DNA from: UBA1206 sp041672465
Lineage (GTDB): Bacteria; Bacillota; Clostridia; Oscillospirales; CAG-382
Direction of reading: 5' to 3'
Assembly: GCA_041672465.1 (NCBI GenBank)
Contig: JBAYZO010000002.1
Location: 1 to 64,000 of the forward strand
Length of the DNA stretch: 64,000 nucleotides
Shown: piece by piece, positions 51,517-61,523 of the stretch
Layout: every line of letters starts with the position of its first letter
How positions within the stretch are numbered: the stretch's first letter is position 1
The notes under the pieces: generated by a model
The model's database searches: none
Seen by the model: only the letters and a program-made list of their open reading frames with translations
What the model was told of the DNA's origin: nothing
Position numbers and translations under genes: made by a program

Positions 51517-52977
51517 ATGAAAAAAAGCTTTAAAATAAAAATAAAAGCCGACGGCAAAACAATTGTTAAAGAATACAACCGCCCCGTGACGCTTTTAAAA
51601 GCCCTTGGCGACTGCGGAATAAGCGTGGATTCCGAATGCGGAGGCAGGGGGGTTTGCGGCAAGTGCGAAGTCACGGCGGCGGGCAGTCTTTCGGCAGTCA
51701 CAAAGAGGGAAACACAGCTCTTCGGGCAAAACTCCCAAAAACGGCTCGCCTGTCTTGCCGTAGCGAACGGCGACTCCCAAATAATTTATAACACAAAAAA
51801 AGCGGGTTTTCAAGTTCTTTCTGAGGGAATAACCCCAAAGATAGAAATTAATTCCGGCTTTGGCGCCGGGGTCGGCGTAGCGATAGATATTGGAACCACC
51901 ACCGTCGCGGCGGGGGCGTATGACCTTGCGACGGGAAAGCTTATAGAGTCTTTCGCCTTTGAAAACCCCCAGCGCGCCCACGGCGGCGACGTGGTGACAA
52001 GAATGGACTTTGCCTTAAAAGGCGGGCTTGAAACCTTAAAAACCGAAATTAACGGCGTCATAAATAAAATAAAAAGCAAAGCCGGCGCCAAAATCGCCGT
52101 CGTTTCGGGGAACACCGCCATGCTTCACTTTGCCGCGGGGCTTTCCACCGATAAAATGGCCGTTTCGCCGTTCGCGCCGGAAAGCCTGTTTGGTTTTGAA
52201 AAGGACGGGGTGTATTTCTTGCCCTGCGGCGGGGCGTATTTCGGCGCGGATATTGTGTGCGGGATTGCAGCCTGCGGTATGGCAGACAGCAAAAATGTGT
52301 CATTTATAGCCGATATCGGCACTAACGGGGAAATGGCGCTTTTTGACGGAAAAGACCTTATTTGCTGCTCCACCGCGGCGGGCCCCGCGTTTGAGGGTTA
52401 TGGAATCGAGCGCGGCATGCCGGCCGTAAACGGCGCGGTAAACGGGGTTTATTTAAACGAAAACAACACTCCGCGATATACTGTCATAGGAGGGGGTACC
52501 CCGGCAGGAATCTGCGGCAGCGGGCTTGCCGACCTCGCGGCGGCGCTGCTTAAAATCGGGGTTATTGATAAATCCGGCTATATGGAGGAAAACTATTACC
52601 TGACCGAAAACGTGTACCTCACCCCGCGCGACGTAAGAAATCTTCAGCTCGCGAAAGCCGCAATCCGCGGGGGGATAGAAACCCTGCTTGGGGCCGGCGG
52701 TGAAAAAAATGAGGTGGAAAAGTTTTATCTCGCCGGCGGGATGGGCAACTCGATAAATATTGAATCCGCCGCCGCGCTTGGGATAATTCCGGCAGATTTC
52801 GCCAAAAAGGCAACTCTCGCGGGGAACGCATCGCTTTCCGGCGCGGCAGGCGCGCTGCTTGACGCGGGGTTTTTACAAAAAATATCCGAAATCGCGGGGA
52901 AGTGCAAAATTATCGAGCTTGCCGACAGCGACTTGTTCGGCGAAAACTTTATTAAATACATGGCTTTCGGAGGTTGA
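51517..52977 (+). CDS. Reductive activator of corrinoid proteins (RACo/RamA-like, DUF4445)
   Basis: RACo-type proteins use ATP and low-potential electrons to reduce inactive Co(II) corrinoid back to Co(I). The N-terminal [2Fe-2S] domain has 'CGGRGVCGKC' plus a fourth Cys in 'RLACLA'. The ASKHA ATPase domain has 'AIDIGTTTVAAGAY' and 'FIADIGTNGEMAL'. The 486 residues are a little shorter than many homologues. The ATG at 51517 is preferred; an in-frame ATG at 51505 sits on the AAAGGA site. The M20 gene follows by three bases. It is divergent from the corrinoid protein, its expected target. Confidence 0.9.
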   Translation: MKKSFKIKIKADGKTIVKEYNRPVTLLKALGDCGISVDSECGGRGVCGKCEVTAAGSLSAVTKRETQLFGQNSQKRLACLAVANGDSQIIYNTKKAGFQVLSEGITPKIEINSGFGAGVGVAIDIGTTTVAAGAYDLATGKLIESFAFENPQRAHGGDVVTRMDFALKGGLETLKTEINGVINKIKSKAGAKIAVVSGNTAMLHFAAGLSTDKMAVSPFAPESLFGFEKDGVYFLPCGGAYFGADIVCGIAACGMADSKNVSFIADIGTNGEMALFDGKDLICCSTAAGPAFEGYGIERGMPAVNGAVNGVYLNENNTPRYTVIGGGTPAGICGSGLADLAAALLKIGVIDKSGYMEENYYLTENVYLTPRDVRNLQLAKAAIRGGIETLLGAGGEKNEVEKFYLAGGMGNSINIESAAALGIIPADFAKKATLAGNASLSGAAGALLDAGFLQKISEIAGKCKIIELADSDLFGENFIKYMAFGG

Positions 52978-52980
52978 CAT

Positions 52981-54123
52981 ATGAAACTTTTGTTTGAGAA
53001 GGTTGATTTGCTTTTAGACGAATATGTTGAATTTCTCATTAAGCTCTGCAATATTGAGAGCAAGTCTGACGACAAAGAGGGCTTGGACAGGGTTTGCGGG
53101 CTTATTTGCGCGTTCGGGCGGGAAAAAGGCTATGAAATAAAGCCCCTCACACTCGGTAAAGCGGGCAATATTGCGTCTTTGACATATAACCCGGGCGGCA
53201 AGGGGGATTTGGTCTGCGTTTCGGCGCATATGGACACCGTTTTTGACAAAGGCGAGTTTGGCTACCCCCCCGTAACCAAAAGCGGCGATATACTCCGCGG
53301 CCCCGGCGTTATCGACTGCAAGGGCGGGATAGCCGTCTCGCTTTTGGTTATGGAGGCGCTGAAGCTGTCGGGCTATGACAAACGCCCGGTAAAGCTTATC
53401 CTCCAGAGCGACGAGGAAGTGGAGTCGGCGCTGTCTGACCGAAAAACCCTTGACTTTATGCTTGACGAGGCGAGGGGAGCCGCGGCGTTTTTCAACTGCG
53501 AGGGGAGGACAAAGGGTTTTCTCACCACGGGGAGAAAGGGCATAATAAGGGTTTGCCTTGATATTTCCGGCAGGGCGGCTCACGCCGGCGATTATTTTGA
53601 CGGCGCGAGCGCGATAAGAGAGGCGGCGTTTAAAATAATAGACCTTGAGGAAAAAAGCGTCAAAGACGGCATAACATATAATTGCGGGGTGATAAAAGGC
53701 GGAACCGCCCTTAACGTGGTTCCGGATAGCTGCAAGGTTTATATCGATATCCGGGTAAGAGACGAGAACGAGTTTGAAAAAGCGATGAGGGAAGTTGAGA
53801 AAACCTCCGAAAAAGTGTTTGTCGCCGGGACAAAAAGCAAAGTCGTGCCGGTGAGCCACCGCAAGCCAATGGTGAGGACAAAACAAAACGCGGACTTGTT
53901 CGGGCATATAAACGGCGTTTCAAAGCGATACGGCTTTGGCGAACAGCGCGAATTTTACTCAAACGGAGGCTCCGACGCCGCCTACACCACCCTCGCGGGC
54001 ATCCCGACCGTCGACGACATAGGGCCTGTCGGGGGAAAATACCACACAAAAGACGAGTGGTGTTCCGTTTCTTCCGTCGGGGAATCCGCGAAACTTATCG
54101 CCGCGTCGATAATCGAGCTTTAG
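52981..54123 (+). CDS. M20 family metallopeptidase
   Basis: The 380-residue protein has the di-zinc M20 motifs 'SAHMDTVFD', 'GPGVIDCKGG', 'SDEEVES' and a dimerisation (lid) domain (about 180-290, 'SGRAAHAGDYFDGASAI'). Members remove amino acids or acyl groups from peptides and acyl-amino acids (CPG2/ArgE/DapE). The distal His is in 'KYHTKDEWC'. The ggagg site is strong. Its co-transcription with the corrinoid activator suggests it may release or process the methylated substrate, but this is inference. Confidence 0.88.
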   Translation: MKLLFEKVDLLLDEYVEFLIKLCNIESKSDDKEGLDRVCGLICAFGREKGYEIKPLTLGKAGNIASLTYNPGGKGDLVCVSAHMDTVFDKGEFGYPPVTKSGDILRGPGVIDCKGGIAVSLLVMEALKLSGYDKRPVKLILQSDEEVESALSDRKTLDFMLDEARGAAAFFNCEGRTKGFLTTGRKGIIRVCLDISGRAAHAGDYFDGASAIREAAFKIIDLEEKSVKDGITYNCGVIKGGTALNVVPDSCKVYIDIRVRDENEFEKAMREVEKTSEKVFVAGTKSKVVPVSHRKPMVRTKQNADLFGHINGVSKRYGFGEQREFYSNGGSDAAYTTLAGIPTVDDIGPVGGKYHTKDEWCSVSSVGESAKLIAASIIEL

Positions 54124-54194
54124 GGTTTGTCGCTTCAGACAAAAAACAAAAAACAAAAAAAACATATTAATTAAGGATGGGTTTTTCCTGAAAA

Positions 54195-55946
54195 ATGAAA
54201 TTACTTTGGAAGTTTGCTAACGAGGCGTCGCGCTACCGCGGGCTTTACGCCATAGCCATAATATCCACTTTTATGCTCACACTTCTTAACCTTTCCGCTC
54301 CCAAGGTGCTGTCCTCCATAACGGGGATAGTTAAAAACGGAGTTGATATAACCGCCCTTAAAACTTTATTTTTGCTCTCGGGCATTCTTTTGGCGATTTA
54401 TTTTATCCGCGTCATATTTAATTTCTTGGCGTCATACCTCTCTCATAAAGCGGCGTGGTATTTAGTCGGGGACGTCAGGGACAAGATGTATGAAAAAATG
54501 CAACGTCTTTCAATGAGCTTTTTTCACGACAAGCAGACGGGCGACCTCATGAGCCGCTTTATCAACGACACCCGCGACCTTGAGCTGCTTTACGCGCATA
54601 TAATACCCGAGCTTATCACAAACGTGGTGACAATAACCGGGGTTGTGACAATTTTAATGTTTATAAACTGGCGCCTTGCGCTGCTGACCTGTATCCCAAT
54701 CCCGTTGATAGCGTTTATGGGGGGGATCTTCTCAAAGAAAATACTCCCTTATTTCAGACGAAACCAAACCATAATGGGGGAACTCAGCGCGCTGCTCCAA
54801 GACAACATATCCGGAATGCCGGAAATTCAAGCTTTCGCCAAGGAAGAGTCCGAACTCGTCAGGGTGCGGACAAAAGTGGACGAAAATATAAAAGCCGTGC
54901 TTCAGGCGCTTAAACTTTCGGGGTTCTTTCACCCCGCCGTCGGGTTTATATCCGGGCTGGGAACGGTCATCTTAGTGGCGGCGGGCGGGTATTTCGCTTA
55001 TTTGGATAAAGTAAACGTCGAGGACATAGTGGCTTTCTTGCTTTATTTGTCGCTCCTCTACGCCCCCGTCGCGGGGCTGGCGCAGCTTTTGGAAAGCCTT
55101 CAGCAGTCGTTTGCCGGCGCCGAGCGGGCTATGCTTATTCTTGACAGCGAGACGACGGTCAAAGAGGCAGAATCCGCCGAAGTCATGGGGAGAGCGAAGG
55201 GGAGCATTGAGTTTGACCATGTGTCTTTTGGCTATGAGGACGGCCTCAGGGTGCTTGACGGCGTGTCTTTTAAATGTTCGCCGGGGGAGATGATTGCATT
55301 CTGCGGCCCCACCGGTGTGGGGAAGACCACCATGTCGCGGCTTATTTCCCGCGTTTACGACCCGGACTCGGGGAGGATTTTAATTGACGGCAAGGATATT
55401 AAAGGCTTTACCCTTAAATCGCTTAGGAAAAACATCGCCCCCGTGCTTCAGGACACGTTTTTGTTTAACGCCACGATTGCCGAAAACATCGGCTATCCCA
55501 AGGAAGACGCCACGCGGGAGGAAATAATAAAAGCCGCGAAGGCGGCGTTTATCCACGACGAGATTACAGCCATGCCCGAAGGCTATGACACAAGAGTCGG
55601 CGAGCGGGGGCTGAAGCTGTCAGGGGGGCAAAAACAGCGAATATCAATCGCCCGCGCAATTGTCTGCGACGCGCCGATAATCGTGCTTGACGAGGCGACG
55701 GCGTCGGTTGACGCCGAGACCGAAAAGCGAATACAGTCTGCCATAAACTCGCTTATCGGCAGCAGGACGCTGCTTGTTATAGCGCACAGGCTCTCGACCA
55801 TACGAAACGCGAATAAAATAATCGTTCTTGAAAACGGGCGTATCGCCGAAACCGGCACCCACGAGGAGCTTATAAAAATGAAGTCCCGCTATTACCGGGC
55901 TAATGAAATTCAAAAAAACGGTTTATTTTTTGTTGAAAATCAATAA
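54195..55946 (+). CDS. ABC exporter half-transporter (MsbA/multidrug type)
   Basis: This 583-residue protein has an exporter membrane domain with six helices (1-310) fused to an ATPase: Walker A 'GPTGVGKTTM', Q-loop 'VLQDTFLF', signature 'LSGGQKQR', Walker B 'IIVLDEATASVD' and the H-loop 'IAHRLS'. As a single gene it would form a homodimer. Substrate (lipid, peptide or drug) is unknown. It is followed by a strong terminator. Confidence 0.9.
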   Translation: MKLLWKFANEASRYRGLYAIAIISTFMLTLLNLSAPKVLSSITGIVKNGVDITALKTLFLLSGILLAIYFIRVIFNFLASYLSHKAAWYLVGDVRDKMYEKMQRLSMSFFHDKQTGDLMSRFINDTRDLELLYAHIIPELITNVVTITGVVTILMFINWRLALLTCIPIPLIAFMGGIFSKKILPYFRRNQTIMGELSALLQDNISGMPEIQAFAKEESELVRVRTKVDENIKAVLQALKLSGFFHPAVGFISGLGTVILVAAGGYFAYLDKVNVEDIVAFLLYLSLLYAPVAGLAQLLESLQQSFAGAERAMLILDSETTVKEAESAEVMGRAKGSIEFDHVSFGYEDGLRVLDGVSFKCSPGEMIAFCGPTGVGKTTMSRLISRVYDPDSGRILIDGKDIKGFTLKSLRKNIAPVLQDTFLFNATIAENIGYPKEDATREEIIKAAKAAFIHDEITAMPEGYDTRVGERGLKLSGGQKQRISIARAIVCDAPIIVLDEATASVDAETEKRIQSAINSLIGSRTLLVIAHRLSTIRNANKIIVLENGRIAETGTHEELIKMKSRYYRANEIQKNGLFFVENQ

Positions 55947-55954
55947 TATTAATC

Positions 55955-55977
55955 AAGCCCGCGCCGCGGGCTTTTTT
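55955..55977 (+). terminator. Terminator after the ABC exporter
   Basis: AGCCCGC and GCGGGCT pair around GCC and are followed by TTTTTT. Confidence 0.85.
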
Positions 55978-56168
55978 AAAGCGGTTTAAAGATAACGGTT
56001 TTTTGGGGTTATCTTAAAAGAAAATTTTTTTATTATAATTTTACGTCTTTTGAAACTTTTCGTACCCCCGCGGCGTATATGGTGTTAGAGAGGAAAAATT
56101 TGTTTTTGTAAAAACATTGTTTCCATAAAAAATCACTGACACACATAATTTTAAAGGAGCGTGGCCTT

Positions 56169-59100
56169 GTGAAAAAGAAATTTACCATAAAGCTTATTTG
56201 TCTTGTCCTTGCGGGGTTGTTTTTAGTGTCCTGCGCGGGGGGGATAAAACCCGACGAGTCGAAAGACGGCAATGAGCCGGATATTTCGGTAATAGACCAA
56301 TACGCCGGCAAAAAAGGGTTTGACCTTGATAAAACGGTGTATTTATATGAAGACACCCGCGGCCAGATGCCCGAATCGCTCTCAAGCGTCAAGGTCATCC
56401 CGTCCGAATCAAAAAACGGGCTGATACCCACCTCGGCAAAGTTTGTCATTGAGACAAAAGGGGACATCGCGGCGGCGGAACTTATGGAATACGTTTCGTT
56501 TTCGCCGGCCCTTAACTATTCGCTGAAAATGCTTTCTCCGTGCAGCTTTGAGCTCAGCCCGGCGGAAGACCTTACCGAGGGAAGAATTTACCGGGTTAAG
56601 CTGGGGGACAGCGAAAACCCCGTGTTTTCCTTTGCGTTTCAAACAGAAAGCCGGCTTATGGTTAAGTCCGTGCTCCCCGCCAATATGGCGTATGACGTTC
56701 CGGTTGACGCGGGAATCGAAGTTTCTTTTACCGACGTTGTGTCGGGGAACGACTTCGCGAATCTTGTCACCCTCGCGCCCGCCGTGGACGGCACTTTTAC
56801 CCTTTACCCCGACGGCAAAACGCTTGTGTTTGTTCCCAAAAAACCGCTCGCGAAAAACACCGTTTACACTTTGACCGTTAAAGAGGGGATAAAAAGCACC
56901 TCCGGCAAAGTGCTGTCGGAGGGCAGGGAAGTTTCTTTCCTCACCGAGAAAAAAAAGGTCAGCGAACCAAAAATAAAATTTTTCGTTATCGGGCGGGATT
57001 ACTTGTTCAGCCCGGGCGGGGAGAACAACATACCCTTTTACGCCAATACCAATAAGGGCGGGGAAATCACCGCCGAAATATTCTGTTATCCGTCCGCTAC
57101 GGCGGCCGTTGAGGCAAAAAAGGAATACGAGCTTGTAAAAAATAACTATTACGGCGGGGAGGAATACGTTTACCCCACCGGCGGCCTTGAAAAAATCGGG
57201 GACGCCAAAACCGATTGGGCGGGGGGCACGCAGAACAATCAGGGCGGGTTTTTGCTCCCCGACCTTGAAACCGGCGTTTATATCGTTAACCTCACAAGCC
57301 ATTTTGCCGACGGGGGAAACAAGACATATCAGGTTTTTGTCCAGATATCAAACCTTTCGCTGCATATGGAAAGCGGGGGGAAGAGCCTGCTTTTCTGGGT
57401 CAACGGCAAGGACGGCCCGGCAAAGGGAGCAAAGCTGAAAGCGGAGTACTTTGACTATTCGAACGAATTTTTTGTGGAAAGCTCGTCCGGCGGCTATGAC
57501 ACGGTGACGGGCGAAACCGGGGACGACGGCGTCTGTCTTATGAAACCCGGCGGCGGAAACAGCTTGTTCCTAACCGTTTCTTACGGCGGGGAGGAAATTT
57601 ACACCTTTACGTCTCTTATAAGATCCATTTACAGCCTTTCCTATTACAGCTATGATTATTACAACAGCATGTTTGGTTACTGGTACGGATACAGATACGG
57701 CGGCTCGGATAGGTTTTTAAGTTTACTTTACACCGACCGAGAAGTTTATTTCCAAAACGATCTCGTTAACTTTTCGGGGATAATCAAACCCGCCGCTTCT
57801 TCGGTGCCATCCCTGAAAAAGCTGTATTTCGGCGTTTCGATGGGGCTTTCGTCAAAAGGCGGAAACATCGGAGAGGTCAGCGTTGACGAAAACGGATTCT
57901 TCAGCGGCTCGTTCGACATTGAAAACTTTTTGGGGCGGGGTTTTTACCTCAAGCTTTTCGACGAGTCGGGCGAGATACTGCTATACAAATATATAAATGT
58001 GACAGACGAGGAAAAGCCGGTTTACAAAGCTGAAATGAGGTTTGACAAACCCTTTTACACCTTTGGCGACAAAGTGACAGTCTCTGTAAAAGCAAGCTTT
58101 TTTGACGGCACCCCCGCGCCGGGACTGGTCTTTGCGTTAAACGAGTATCACTTTTCTATTCAAACCACAATGACCACGGGGAGCGACGGGACAGCGCGGT
58201 ATTCTTTCTACACAAGACCGATCAGCGTGAGTTCCACCTACCCGCTGTCGCTTTATTTCTCCGCCTATCTGATTGGCGAGGAAACCACAAACCTTAATAT
58301 CTCGGGAGGAGTGACATATTTCCACTCCCGCGTTTATTTCACCGCCGCCAACGTTTCAAACGACTACTGCGAGGCGTACCTCAACAAGGTTGACACGTCA
58401 AAAATCACAAACGAAACGGGCGCGACCTATGAAAACACTATCGGTGAAAAAGCCGAGGGAGAGGCTCTTGTCAAACTGATAAAATACGAGCATAAAAAGA
58501 AATATGTCGGCACAACCTATAACCCGATTACAAAAAAAGCCGTCTATACGTATGAATATTATGTCGAGGAAACCTTAATAAGCTCGGCGGTAAAACAATT
58601 TAACGACGGCGTGATAAGGCTTGAGACCGTTGAGGTCAACAGCGATTTCAACGGCTATTATTTATATAAGGTTACCTATTACGACAAAGACAACAAACAC
58701 AACTATGAATGTCAGATTTACGCCTCCCGTCGGGATCAATACAGAGATTACTATTATTATAACACTTCAATCGAGCCCCGCTATATGCTGAACACAAACA
58801 TCCAAAAATACAGCGTCGGTGACAGCGTCAGGTGCTGGGTTGAGTTCGGCGGCGAGAAGATAGACGAAAAAGTGCTTTACACAATATACACCGCCGGGGG
58901 AGTGAGCTTTGTTTATTCGGACGAATACATTTCGTCTTACGAAGACGCGTTTGTCCCCGGGGTCAACGTGTACGCGACGGTTTATAAAAACGGCGAAATT
59001 ATTCATCTCGGGAACGTAAGCCTTAATTTTGACTACGAAAAATGCGCCTCTCTTGACGTTTCGGTAGAAACGGAAAAGACAACGTTCAAACCCGGCGAAA

Positions 59101-61361
59101 AGACAGTCCTCACGGTTAAGGGAAAGTTCGGCGACTCCCCCGCCGCCGGGGCGACTGTTGTGGTTTCGGTGGTTGACGAGGCATGCTTCGCGCTTGGGAA
59201 CCAAACCATTAACGCGCTGGCGTATTATTATCAATCGCTTGATTATTCCTCCATCTCCGCGTATGTTCCGAGGATGTTCAGTTTCGCTTATTCTTATTCT
59301 TATTTAAAGGAGCTTTGCTGTGATGAAGCGGGCGGGGGAGAGCTGGAAGCGCCGCGCGGCAACGAAGACCAAAACGGAAACAGCACTTCGATATATCTAA
59401 GGGAAATCTTCGCCAACAACCCGCTGTTTGTCAGCGTGGAGCTTGACGGCGAGGGCGTGGGGCATATCTCGTTCACCGTCCCCGACAATATCACCGAGTG
59501 GCGGGTGAGCGCCGTCGGATTTTATAACCAAAAGAACGGCGGAGAAAAAATTTCGGGGACAAAAATCGGCAGCTTTGTTTCGGACATTGTCTGCACCCTG
59601 CCTTATTTCATAAGCATTTCGTCTTCCGAGCAGTATATATTCGGCGATGACATATCCGTAACTTCCCGCTCGTTCGGCGCGAAGCTTTCTGCGGGTGAGG
59701 AAATAACCTACACCGCGACGCTTTATGACGGCGGCGGCAGCGCGATAACCACTAAAAAACTTTCCGTCGATTCGGGGGAAAGGGCGGCGTTTAATTTCGG
59801 CAAACTTGAAGTAGGCAGCTACTCCGTGATTGTCAGCGGCGTTTCCGCAAGCGGGTCGGACGCCGTTCGCCAAACGTTTTTCGTGGCTGAAACAGGGCTT
59901 TTAATGGATATTTCAAAAGAAATAAAAGCCGATGAAGTGGGGAGCGTCAACCCGGCGGCTTACCCCGTTTACCTGTCTTTTTACGACTCTTCTTATAAAA
60001 CCTTCCTCGACGTGGCGTATACGCTGATGGGCGGATATTCCGAAAGGGCGGACTCGGCGGCGTCGCGGTATATAGGCGGCGGCGCGCTGCAAAAGCTTTT
60101 GGGTTACAACTACCAATTAGAAAGATACAAAAGCGTTATTTCGTCAACCATAAACAGCGAGGGGCTTATCCCGCTTTTGGTTTACGGCGAGGGGGATATC
60201 GAGCTGACGGCGAAAATCGTTTCGCTTGCCCCGGAACTTATCCCCACGGGAAGAAAAGAAACGGTTATCGCGGGGCTTTCAAATTTTATCTCAACCGGCA
60301 AATACCTTGACGACGTTCAGCTTTGCGCCGCGCTGCTGGGGCTTGCCTCGCTGGGCGAGCCGGTGCTGGCGGATCTTAACTACACCGCGTCCCATTGCGA
60401 GGGCTTTTCCGTCAAGGCTAAGCTTTACCTCTGCGCGGCGTTCGGGTATATAGGCGATTTCCCCACCGCCAAGAGCATTTACGGCGACCTTTTAAAGGAA
60501 TACGGCAAAGAGTCGTCGGGCGAGCTTTACTTTGACGCGGGAAACGCCGAGGAAACCTCAAAGCTCACGGCGCTGGCGCTGTTTACGGCATCGCTCATAA
60601 GCAGGAGCGACGCCGAAAAAATGATAAATTATCTTAAATACAGAAACCCCTATACCGATTTTTGCCTGCTTGAGCTCGCGTCATATATCAAGCACTTCCT
60701 GCCGGAAAAACTTGAAATATCGACTCTGTCGTACAGCTTGGGCGGCGAAACAAAAGAGATAAGCCTCGGCGCCGGCAGCGTCTACACGCTTATCCTCACC
60801 AAAAAAGACGCGGAAAGCTTTGAGGTTGTTTCGGCGAGCCCCACGGTTTTTTCAAGAGTTTGCTATAAGGGCAGCGTTGAGGAAGCGACAACAGGCAAGG
60901 CGGCGGCCGAGGAGATGAAGATTACAAAGACAATCTCCCCATATGACATGGAGCGCGGGCTTTATTTGGTCAAGATAACGTTCAGCGGGAAGACCGACAA
61001 AGACTACGCCTATTTCTCGCTGTCTGACGTCATTCCCTCGGGCGCAAGGTTTTATTACCAGTTTTACGACCGGTACTACAACAATCACGAAAGCTGTTAT
61101 GCGTGGCTTAACAACAGCGGGTCCCGTATGGAGGGCGGCATTTATGTGTATAACTCCGGCAGAGAAGCCATGTCCGGCAGGCGAAATTACAGTTTTTACG
61201 GCAGCGTCACATATCTTATCCGGGGCGCGCTCGCCGGCGAATATGTCTGCGAACGGGCGCTGGCGATAAACTGCGACGACGGCGTCTACGCGCAAAGCGA
61301 AAGGTGTACGGTTAGAATCGACCCTTGGGGCGAATGGCAGATAGTGTCAAAGTCAAAATAA
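56169..61361 (+). CDS. Alpha-2-macroglobulin-like lipoprotein without thioester
   Basis: The 1730-residue protein starts at GTG with a lipoprotein signal ending in 'LFLVSCAGG' (Cys about residue 22). Ig-like and MG domains follow (about 170-270, 'MVKSVLPANMAYDVPVD'), MG3-like repeats in the middle, the alpha-2-macroglobulin core ('DRFLSLLYTDREVYF', 'YSVGDSVRCWVEF'), and the terpenoid cyclase-like domain (about 1285-1520). In trap-type proteins the last contains CxEQ; here the equivalent is 'GGYSERADSAASRY' (about 1287), so there is no thioester, as in E. coli YfaS/MagD forms. It probably guards the envelope or binds proteases without covalent trapping. It stands alone, with a 120-base leader. 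Confidence 0.85.
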   Translation: MKKKFTIKLICLVLAGLFLVSCAGGIKPDESKDGNEPDISVIDQYAGKKGFDLDKTVYLYEDTRGQMPESLSSVKVIPSESKNGLIPTSAKFVIETKGDIAAAELMEYVSFSPALNYSLKMLSPCSFELSPAEDLTEGRIYRVKLGDSENPVFSFAFQTESRLMVKSVLPANMAYDVPVDAGIEVSFTDVVSGNDFANLVTLAPAVDGTFTLYPDGKTLVFVPKKPLAKNTVYTLTVKEGIKSTSGKVLSEGREVSFLTEKKKVSEPKIKFFVIGRDYLFSPGGENNIPFYANTNKGGEITAEIFCYPSATAAVEAKKEYELVKNNYYGGEEYVYPTGGLEKIGDAKTDWAGGTQNNQGGFLLPDLETGVYIVNLTSHFADGGNKTYQVFVQISNLSLHMESGGKSLLFWVNGKDGPAKGAKLKAEYFDYSNEFFVESSSGGYDTVTGETGDDGVCLMKPGGGNSLFLTVSYGGEEIYTFTSLIRSIYSLSYYSYDYYNSMFGYWYGYRYGGSDRFLSLLYTDREVYFQNDLVNFSGIIKPAASSVPSLKKLYFGVSMGLSSKGGNIGEVSVDENGFFSGSFDIENFLGRGFYLKLFDESGEILLYKYINVTDEEKPVYKAEMRFDKPFYTFGDKVTVSVKASFFDGTPAPGLVFALNEYHFSIQTTMTTGSDGTARYSFYTRPISVSSTYPLSLYFSAYLIGEETTNLNISGGVTYFHSRVYFTAANVSNDYCEAYLNKVDTSKITNETGATYENTIGEKAEGEALVKLIKYEHKKKYVGTTYNPITKKAVYTYEYYVEETLISSAVKQFNDGVIRLETVEVNSDFNGYYLYKVTYYDKDNKHNYECQIYASRRDQYRDYYYYNTSIEPRYMLNTNIQKYSVGDSVRCWVEFGGEKIDEKVLYTIYTAGGVSFVYSDEYISSYEDAFVPGVNVYATVYKNGEIIHLGNVSLNFDYEKCASLDVSVETEKTTFKPGEKTVLTVKGKFGDSPAAGATVVVSVVDEACFALGNQTINALAYYYQSLDYSSISAYVPRMFSFAYSYSYLKELCCDEAGGGELEAPRGNEDQNGNSTSIYLREIFANNPLFVSVELDGEGVGHISFTVPDNITEWRVSAVGFYNQKNGGEKISGTKIGSFVSDIVCTLPYFISISSSEQYIFGDDISVTSRSFGAKLSAGEEITYTATLYDGGGSAITTKKLSVDSGERAAFNFGKLEVGSYSVIVSGVSASGSDAVRQTFFVAETGLLMDISKEIKADEVGSVNPAAYPVYLSFYDSSYKTFLDVAYTLMGGYSERADSAASRYIGGGALQKLLGYNYQLERYKSVISSTINSEGLIPLLVYGEGDIELTAKIVSLAPELIPTGRKETVIAGLSNFISTGKYLDDVQLCAALLGLASLGEPVLADLNYTASHCEGFSVKAKLYLCAAFGYIGDFPTAKSIYGDLLKEYGKESSGELYFDAGNAEETSKLTALALFTASLISRSDAEKMINYLKYRNPYTDFCLLELASYIKHFLPEKLEISTLSYSLGGETKEISLGAGSVYTLILTKKDAESFEVVSASPTVFSRVCYKGSVEEATTGKAAAEEMKITKTISPYDMERGLYLVKITFSGKTDKDYAYFSLSDVIPSGARFYYQFYDRYYNNHESCYAWLNNSGSRMEGGIYVYNSGREAMSGRRNYSFYGSVTYLIRGALAGEYVCERALAINCDDGVYAQSERCTVRIDPWGEWQIVSKSK

Positions 61362-61453
61362 TCCCGCCGTAAGTAATATTTTAACCGCAACCATACCATA
61401 AAAATAACCATTACCAATACATTACCCTCCTTTATTGCTTTTCTTTTCCCGCA

Positions 61454-61484
61454 GTAAAAAGCCGCGAATCTCGCGGCTTTTTAC
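61454..61484 (+). terminator. Bidirectional terminator between the macroglobulin-like gene and tmcAL
   Basis: GTAAAAAGCCGCGA and TCGCGGCTTTTTAC pair perfectly around ATC, with U tracts in both directions. Confidence 0.9.
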
Positions 61485-61523
61485 ATGGCTTTAAATAATA
61501 TTTTTAAGAAGTCAAAAGCCGTT

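Noticed and set aside
56409..57302. 297-codon open frame antisense to the macroglobulin-like gene
   Set aside because: No motif or initiation signal; the opposite strand has a well-supported protein. The same holds for the long antisense frame at 53014-53907.
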